Below, piece after piece: positions 14,924-18,671 of a stretch of DNA of 18,671 nucleotides; position 1 is the first letter of the stretch, and the number at the start of each line of letters is the position of its first letter. Source of the stretch: Chloroflexota bacterium. GTDB taxonomy: Bacteria; Chloroflexota; Anaerolineae; CG2-30-64-16. Where the stretch lies: NCBI GenBank assembly GCA_029555885.1, contig JAKPQT010000642.1, positions 1 to 18,671 on the forward strand, given 5' to 3'. The notes beneath the pieces were generated by a model. The model searched no databases. It had not been told where the DNA came from and saw only the letters and a program-made list of their open reading frames with translations. The position numbers and the translations under genes were made by a program.

Positions 14924-16063
14924 ATGAACGACAAGTACCTCGGTGCCGTGGCAGAAATCGAGCGCCGATACCCTCCGGAGCGTATCGCCCGGTCCCGGGC
15001 ACGGCTGGCCGCCACCTGGGATCTGCAGCGTCCACCGGACGCGATCCCGTTCATCTTCGTCGGCGTGCCGGATGACAACGGGGTGGACGGCAACGCGCTC
15101 GCCGAGGTACGCTACCCGCACGACGAGCAACTCAGCTACCTGCTGGAAGGCATTCTTAACCGCGCACCGATCGACGATGACTACATCCCCTCCCTGTCCC
15201 CAGGATGCCGCCAGGGGCTACTCCCCACCGCGTACGGCGCGCGTGAAGAGTTCTCCTCCGATCACCTGTGGCCGGTGCCCCTCCTGGAGTCTGCGGAACA
15301 GGCGTATGAACTGCGCCACCCCGATTTCACACGGCAGGGCGTCGCGGCGGAGTTTCTCGAACTGATCCGCTTCTTCCGCCGCGCGACCGGTGGCCGGATC
15401 GCGATTCAGATGCCGGATATGCAAGGACCGCTGGACCAGGCCGGGAACATGCTCGGTGTCGAGCGGCTGATGGTGGAGATGTACGATCACCCGGCCGCGG
15501 TCCACCACCTGCTCGACCACATGACGGACGACTTCATCACCTACATGCATCTGCTGGAGGAGGCATCCGATCACACCCTCATCCCCATCCACTGTATGCC
15601 GACGGTCTGGCTCCCACCCGGGAAGGGGATGGCGTTGAGCGAAGACCTGCTCGCGGTGATCTCGCGACGGCTGTATCCCACATTCGGCGTCCCGTATAAC
15701 GAGCGCGTGGCCGCCGAGTTCGGTGGGGTGGTTATCCACTCCTGCGGCAGTTGGGAACACAATCTGGCCGCGCTGGCGCGCACGCGCGGCCTGCTCGGCG
15801 TCAATTTCGGGGTCAGCGAGACGCCGCTCGAACGGGTCGCGGCCGAGATCGGCAACCGGGCTGTCATCCTCGCACACCATTCGCTTGTGACATGCAACTG
15901 CTTGCGCCGGTATACGGTGCGCGAATACGTGGACTTTGTCTTCGACTTCGTCAGGGCGCACGACCTGCGGGCCATCGTATTGCTCGTCCCGGATGAAGGA
16001 ATGACCGCCGCAGAATGCGCCGAAGTGGCACGCATCGCCCGCGAGCGCGCCGCCCTGGTCTGA
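14924..16063 (+). CDS. UroD-fold (methyltransferase-like) protein, full length
   Basis: A 379-residue member of the uroporphyrinogen decarboxylase superfamily, distant from the one at the window start. The HxC motif is at H272/C274 (VIHSCGSW), with further cysteines at C324 and C326 (VTCNC) that could complete an MtaA-like zinc site. The HemE-type N-terminus is absent. The segment HCMPTVWLPPGKGMALSEDL is typical of UroD-like proteins found in sugar clusters. GGAGG at 14915-14919 sets the start, and the gene lies 24 bases after the ARH stop, so they are co-transcribed. The reaction is unknown; demethylation of an O-methyl sugar or thiol-based methyl transfer are candidates, and no corrinoid partner is encoded here. 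Confidence 0.82.
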   Translation: MNDKYLGAVAEIERRYPPERIARSRARLAATWDLQRPPDAIPFIFVGVPDDNGVDGNALAEVRYPHDEQLSYLLEGILNRAPIDDDYIPSLSPGCRQGLLPTAYGAREEFSSDHLWPVPLLESAEQAYELRHPDFTRQGVAAEFLELIRFFRRATGGRIAIQMPDMQGPLDQAGNMLGVERLMVEMYDHPAAVHHLLDHMTDDFITYMHLLEEASDHTLIPIHCMPTVWLPPGKGMALSEDLLAVISRRLYPTFGVPYNERVAAEFGGVVIHSCGSWEHNLAALARTRGLLGVNFGVSETPLERVAAEIGNRAVILAHHSLVTCNCLRRYTVREYVDFVFDFVRAHDLRAIVLLVPDEGMTAAECAEVARIARERAALV

Positions 16064-16096
16064 CGACTCGGAGATATCCCCGGATCGGAGCTTCAC

Positions 16097-18310
16097 ATGT
16101 CTGAATCCATCATCCTCACAACCGCGCAGGACACCCTCATCTTTGACGCGGCGACAGGCCGGCTGGTGTCGCTGCGCAGCAAGGCCGCGCCCGATCAGGA
16201 GTTTGTCGCGCCGGGCCCTGAACATCCGGTCTTCGTGATCGGCTATCTCGACGCAGACCGGCAGTATCGGCTGCTCGGCTCAACTGAGGCGGAGGAAGTG
16301 GCCGTCGAGGTCACCCAGGATGGAGGACGCCGGGCCGTGACGATGTCCTTCCGCCGGTTGGCCGGGCAAGACCTTGCCGTGACATGCACGGTGGACGTGG
16401 CGGCCGATGATCCGTGCAGCCATTGGGGCATCCGGCTGGACAACCGGGCGGGCCTGGAAATCGTGGACGTGCAATATCCGTTCATCGTCTGCCCCTACGA
16501 CCTCGGCGGCGCGCAGAGCAGCGAGGCGATTCTGCTGCCCTACTGGAACGGACGGCTCATCCGCGCGGATGGGCCGGAGGCCCACCTCTCGCGGAAATTG
16601 ACGCCGGATAGCTGGCGTGCGTGGGAGTTCGCCAGCCACAACGGCGACCTCGATCACTATCCCGGCAGCCAATTCGCGCAATTCCTGGCCTACTATAACG
16701 ACCGGTGCGGGCTCTACCTGGCGTGCCATGACACAACAGGCAACGTCAAGCGGTTCCGGGCGTTGCACCGGGATCCGGGCGTCCGCATGGGCGTCTCGCA
16801 CGTAGGCGACTGGCCGACGGACGGCTCACGCACACTCGAGTACGATACGGTGCTCCGCAGCTTCACGGGCGATTGGTACGATGCAGCGGGCATGTATCGT
16901 GATTGGACGTTGCAGCAGAAATGGGCCGTGCCGCTCTCCCAGCGGCAGGACGTGCCGGACTGGCTGCTGGACTCACCGGTCTACATCACCATCCGGCCGC
17001 AAGGCGTTCTCGACGACGGACCGGTGTTTCCGATCCAGGAGTTCCTGCCCTACCCTGACAAGTGCATCCCCCTGCTGCAACAGGTATCCGACCGCGTCGG
17101 GGCGCCGGTGGTAGCGGTCCTGATGGGATGGGAGCGGGCTGCGTCGTGGGTGTACCCGGACTGTTTCCCCCCGGTGGGGGGCGACGAGGGCGCAACCGAG
17201 CTGGCACGCCAGGCGCGGGCACGCGGCTGGCACATCGGCTCCTTCTGCAATGGCTCGCGGTGGGTCACCGGCCATCTCTGGAACGGCTACGACGGCCGGG
17301 ACTACTTCAAGCAGCGCGAGGGCACCCGGAGCGTCTGCCGGGAGGCCGACGGCTCGATGTGGCGTGAAAACTGGGACCAAAGCTGGCGGCCGAGCTACCC
17401 CTGCTGCCTCGGCACCGACATGACGCGGGAGATCGCGGTCGACTTCGTGAAGCGCCTGATCGGGTGGGGATGGGAGTCGATCCAGTTCTTCGATCAGAAC
17501 TGCGGCGCGACGACCTTTGCCTGTTTTGCGGCCGATCACGAACACCCGCCGATGCCGGGCAAATGGATGCTCGCCAGGATGGAACAGATCATCGGTGAGT
17601 TCCGGCAGGCCGCGCATGATGCGGGCGAGACGGATGTCATCAACTCCGCAGAGGCAGGAGTCAACGAGTGCTGCCTGCCGCTGTTCCAGGAGACCGACAT
17701 GCGGGTGTTCCCGCCGGGCTATGGCCGCGACTTTATCCCGCTGTACCAGTTCCTGTTCCATGAATGCATCGTAATCCAGGGCATGATGGGGAACTCACCG
17801 GAGCCTTACCACCTGCCGATTCGGAACGCAACGAACTGCGTGTACGGCGAGATTCCCGGCGCGGTGATGATCGGCGACGGCACGCTGCTGAACAAGGATA
17901 CGGCCAACTGGGCACCGTGGGAGCCGAAGGTGGGCAGCAACGACGACGCGCTCGAAATGATCCGCACGGTGACGGCGCTGCGTCGGGGGCCGGGCAAGGA
18001 CTTCCTGGTGTACGGGCGGATGCTGCGGCCCGCGCAGGTAGACGGTGTGAGGAATATCGAGTGGACGGAGCACGGGAAGAGCCATTGCATCCCTGCCGTG
18101 TTCGACTCGGCCTGGCGCGCACCTGATGGGCGCCACGGCGTTGTGCTCACCAACTGGACGACTGAGGCGCAGCCGGTAAACGTACGTGACGCGCGATTGG
18201 GCGCAAGCATCCGGCTCTGGACATCGGCCGGGCAAGATGAGGTACACAGCAGCGACCTCATACCCGTCACGGTTCCGCCGCTTGGCTGTGCCTTACTGAG
18301 CAGCATGTAG
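16097..18310 (+). CDS. Large glycoside-hydrolase-like protein (DUF6259 type)
   Basis: A 737-residue protein without signal peptide, so probably cytoplasmic. The N-terminal third (to about residue 290) looks like the beta-sandwich that precedes catalytic barrels in GH31/GH36-like enzymes (LIFDAATGRLVSLRSK opening, then LPYWNGRLIRADG). The middle (about 295-600) looks like a TIM barrel, with acidic candidates D466 (QFFDQNCG) and E519 (NSAEAGVNE). The C-terminal part ends in an all-beta domain (GVVLTNWTTEAQPVNV ... VPPLGCALLSS). This layout matches proteins annotated as DUF6259; I recall no characterised activity. Start supported by GGAG at 16087-16090, 33 bases after the UroD stop. It is the last gene of the right operon. 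Likely role: cleaving an imported glycoside inside the cell. The catalytic residues named are guesses. Confidence 0.72.
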   Translation: MSESIILTTAQDTLIFDAATGRLVSLRSKAAPDQEFVAPGPEHPVFVIGYLDADRQYRLLGSTEAEEVAVEVTQDGGRRAVTMSFRRLAGQDLAVTCTVDVAADDPCSHWGIRLDNRAGLEIVDVQYPFIVCPYDLGGAQSSEAILLPYWNGRLIRADGPEAHLSRKLTPDSWRAWEFASHNGDLDHYPGSQFAQFLAYYNDRCGLYLACHDTTGNVKRFRALHRDPGVRMGVSHVGDWPTDGSRTLEYDTVLRSFTGDWYDAAGMYRDWTLQQKWAVPLSQRQDVPDWLLDSPVYITIRPQGVLDDGPVFPIQEFLPYPDKCIPLLQQVSDRVGAPVVAVLMGWERAASWVYPDCFPPVGGDEGATELARQARARGWHIGSFCNGSRWVTGHLWNGYDGRDYFKQREGTRSVCREADGSMWRENWDQSWRPSYPCCLGTDMTREIAVDFVKRLIGWGWESIQFFDQNCGATTFACFAADHEHPPMPGKWMLARMEQIIGEFRQAAHDAGETDVINSAEAGVNECCLPLFQETDMRVFPPGYGRDFIPLYQFLFHECIVIQGMMGNSPEPYHLPIRNATNCVYGEIPGAVMIGDGTLLNKDTANWAPWEPKVGSNDDALEMIRTVTALRRGPGKDFLVYGRMLRPAQVDGVRNIEWTEHGKSHCIPAVFDSAWRAPDGRHGVVLTNWTTEAQPVNVRDARLGASIRLWTSAGQDEVHSSDLIPVTVPPLGCALLSSM

Positions 18311-18357
18311 GTGCCATGTCCGCCACCTCGATACTGGAGAACCATGCCGGTTGGCAT

Positions 18358-18386
18358 TTGACAAGCGTGGGCCGAAGTGCTATCTT
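18358..18386 (+). promoter_or_regulatory. Sigma70-type promoter of the GntR regulator gene
   Basis: TTGACA (18358-18363), 17-base spacer, TATCTT (18381-18386): identical elements and spacing to the promoter at 12650. The spacers differ except for the last bases (GTGC), while the region from GTGC through the operator is the same in both. The predicted transcript starts near 18393, about 50 bases before the ATG. The 133-bp gap before the gene shows no T-tailed terminator for the upstream operon. Confidence 0.8.
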
Positions 18387-18397
18387 GTACGCACAAG
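18384..18397 (+). promoter_or_regulatory. Operator for a GntR-family repressor (copy 2, autoregulatory)
   Basis: The 14-bp near-palindrome CTTGTACGCACAAG overlaps the -10 box and start region exactly as in copy 1 at 12676. After it, both promoters share the pattern nAnACAGG. Position just before the regulator gene suggests autorepression by its own product. Confidence 0.77.
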
Positions 18398-18443
18398 CAC
18401 ACAGGTTTAACAGTGAGTAAGTCCGTCATAGTGAGGCGGCGCC

Positions 18444-18671
18444 ATGTCTACGATCGACAGATCCAGCCATCTCCCCTACTACGAGCAGCTTGCCGAGTTG
18501 CTGCGCCATCAGATCGTGGCGCAGCAGGCCAGGCATGAAGTCTTCCAGCTGCCCTCCGAGAACGAGCTGGCAGAACGCTACGGGGTAAGCCGGGCGACCG
18601 TGCGTCATGCACTGGACGAGCTGGAACGCGACGGCTGGATTTACCGGCAGAAGGGTGTCGGCTCGTTTGCG
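18444..18671 (+). CDS. GntR-family transcriptional regulator, 3'-truncated
   Basis: The first 76 codons are visible; the gene runs off the window. They encode a complete GntR winged helix-turn-helix: YYEQLAELLRHQIV (helix 1), LPSENELAERYGVSRATVRHA (helices 2-3, residues about 40-60), then LERDGWIYRQKGVGSFA (wing). The effector domain that defines the subfamily is missing. The AraR-like operator predicts a LacI-type sugar-binding sensor domain, but UTRA (HutC type) is also compatible. ATG 18444 follows GAGG at 18433-18436. It is preceded by its own promoter and operator and most likely represses itself and the operon at 12815, with a sugar or sugar phosphate as inducer (inference). Confidence 0.92.
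   Translation, partial: MSTIDRSSHLPYYEQLAELLRHQIVAQQARHEVFQLPSENELAERYGVSRATVRHALDELERDGWIYRQKGVGSFA

Noticed and set aside
15218..16225. Antisense open frame (335 codons) opposite the UroD gene and the start of the GH-like gene
   Set aside because: It crosses two real genes and their junction and has no family signature.
18344..18357. Short inverted repeat ATGCC/GGCAT before the GntR promoter, considered as a terminator
   Set aside because: Only a 5-bp stem with three following Ts that belong to the -35 region; too weak to call.
1..18671. CRISPR arrays, tRNA/rRNA genes, insertion sequences, phage genes
   Set aside because: No regularly spaced repeats, RNA gene signatures, transposase or integrase motifs were seen on either strand.

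Overview
The window is GC-rich bacterial DNA, almost wholly coding, with every supported gene on the + strand. Gene content and style suggest an environmental heterotroph, plausibly a Chloroflexota bacterium. Pointers are the Tat-type lipoprotein sugar binder without its own ATPase, UroD-fold proteins in sugar loci, and a GntR regulator. That placement is inference; no rRNA or marker gene is present. The locus looks like a carbohydrate-utilisation island for a deoxysugar or modified sugar.

Left block (1-12532). It starts with the 3' part of a UroD-fold (MtaA-like) gene. A family-1 sugar ABC transporter follows: a lipoprotein binding protein and two permeases. Next come an L-fucose isomerase family protein, a rhamnulokinase-type FGGY kinase, two back-to-back PHP-domain metallohydrolase-like proteins and two Gfo/Idh/MocA oxidoreductases. 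Spacing is tight (4-bp overlap, 1-nt gaps, strong Shine-Dalgarno sites), so this reads as one operon. Two notable hairpins interrupt it: a 42-bp perfect palindrome between binding protein and permease, and a heptanucleotide-repeat hairpin between isomerase and kinase. A loop-stem hairpin closes the block.

Right block (12650-18310). A clear promoter (TTGACA, 17 bp, TATCTT), overlapped by a palindromic operator, drives a tandem ADP-ribosylglycohydrolase-fold protein, a second UroD-fold protein and a large glycoside-hydrolase-like protein of the DUF6259 type.

Regulator (18358-end). A second promoter with the same spacing and an identical 14-bp operator precedes a GntR-family regulator cut by the window end. 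The regulator probably represses both itself and the right block.

Working model (inference): a sugar or glycoside enters through the ABC transporter. Intracellular GH-like, ARH-fold and Gfo/Idh/MocA proteins release or remodel it, and UroD-fold proteins may remove a methyl or related group. The isomerase and kinase then feed a 6-deoxyketose-1-phosphate pathway. No aldolase and no transporter ATPase are in the window.
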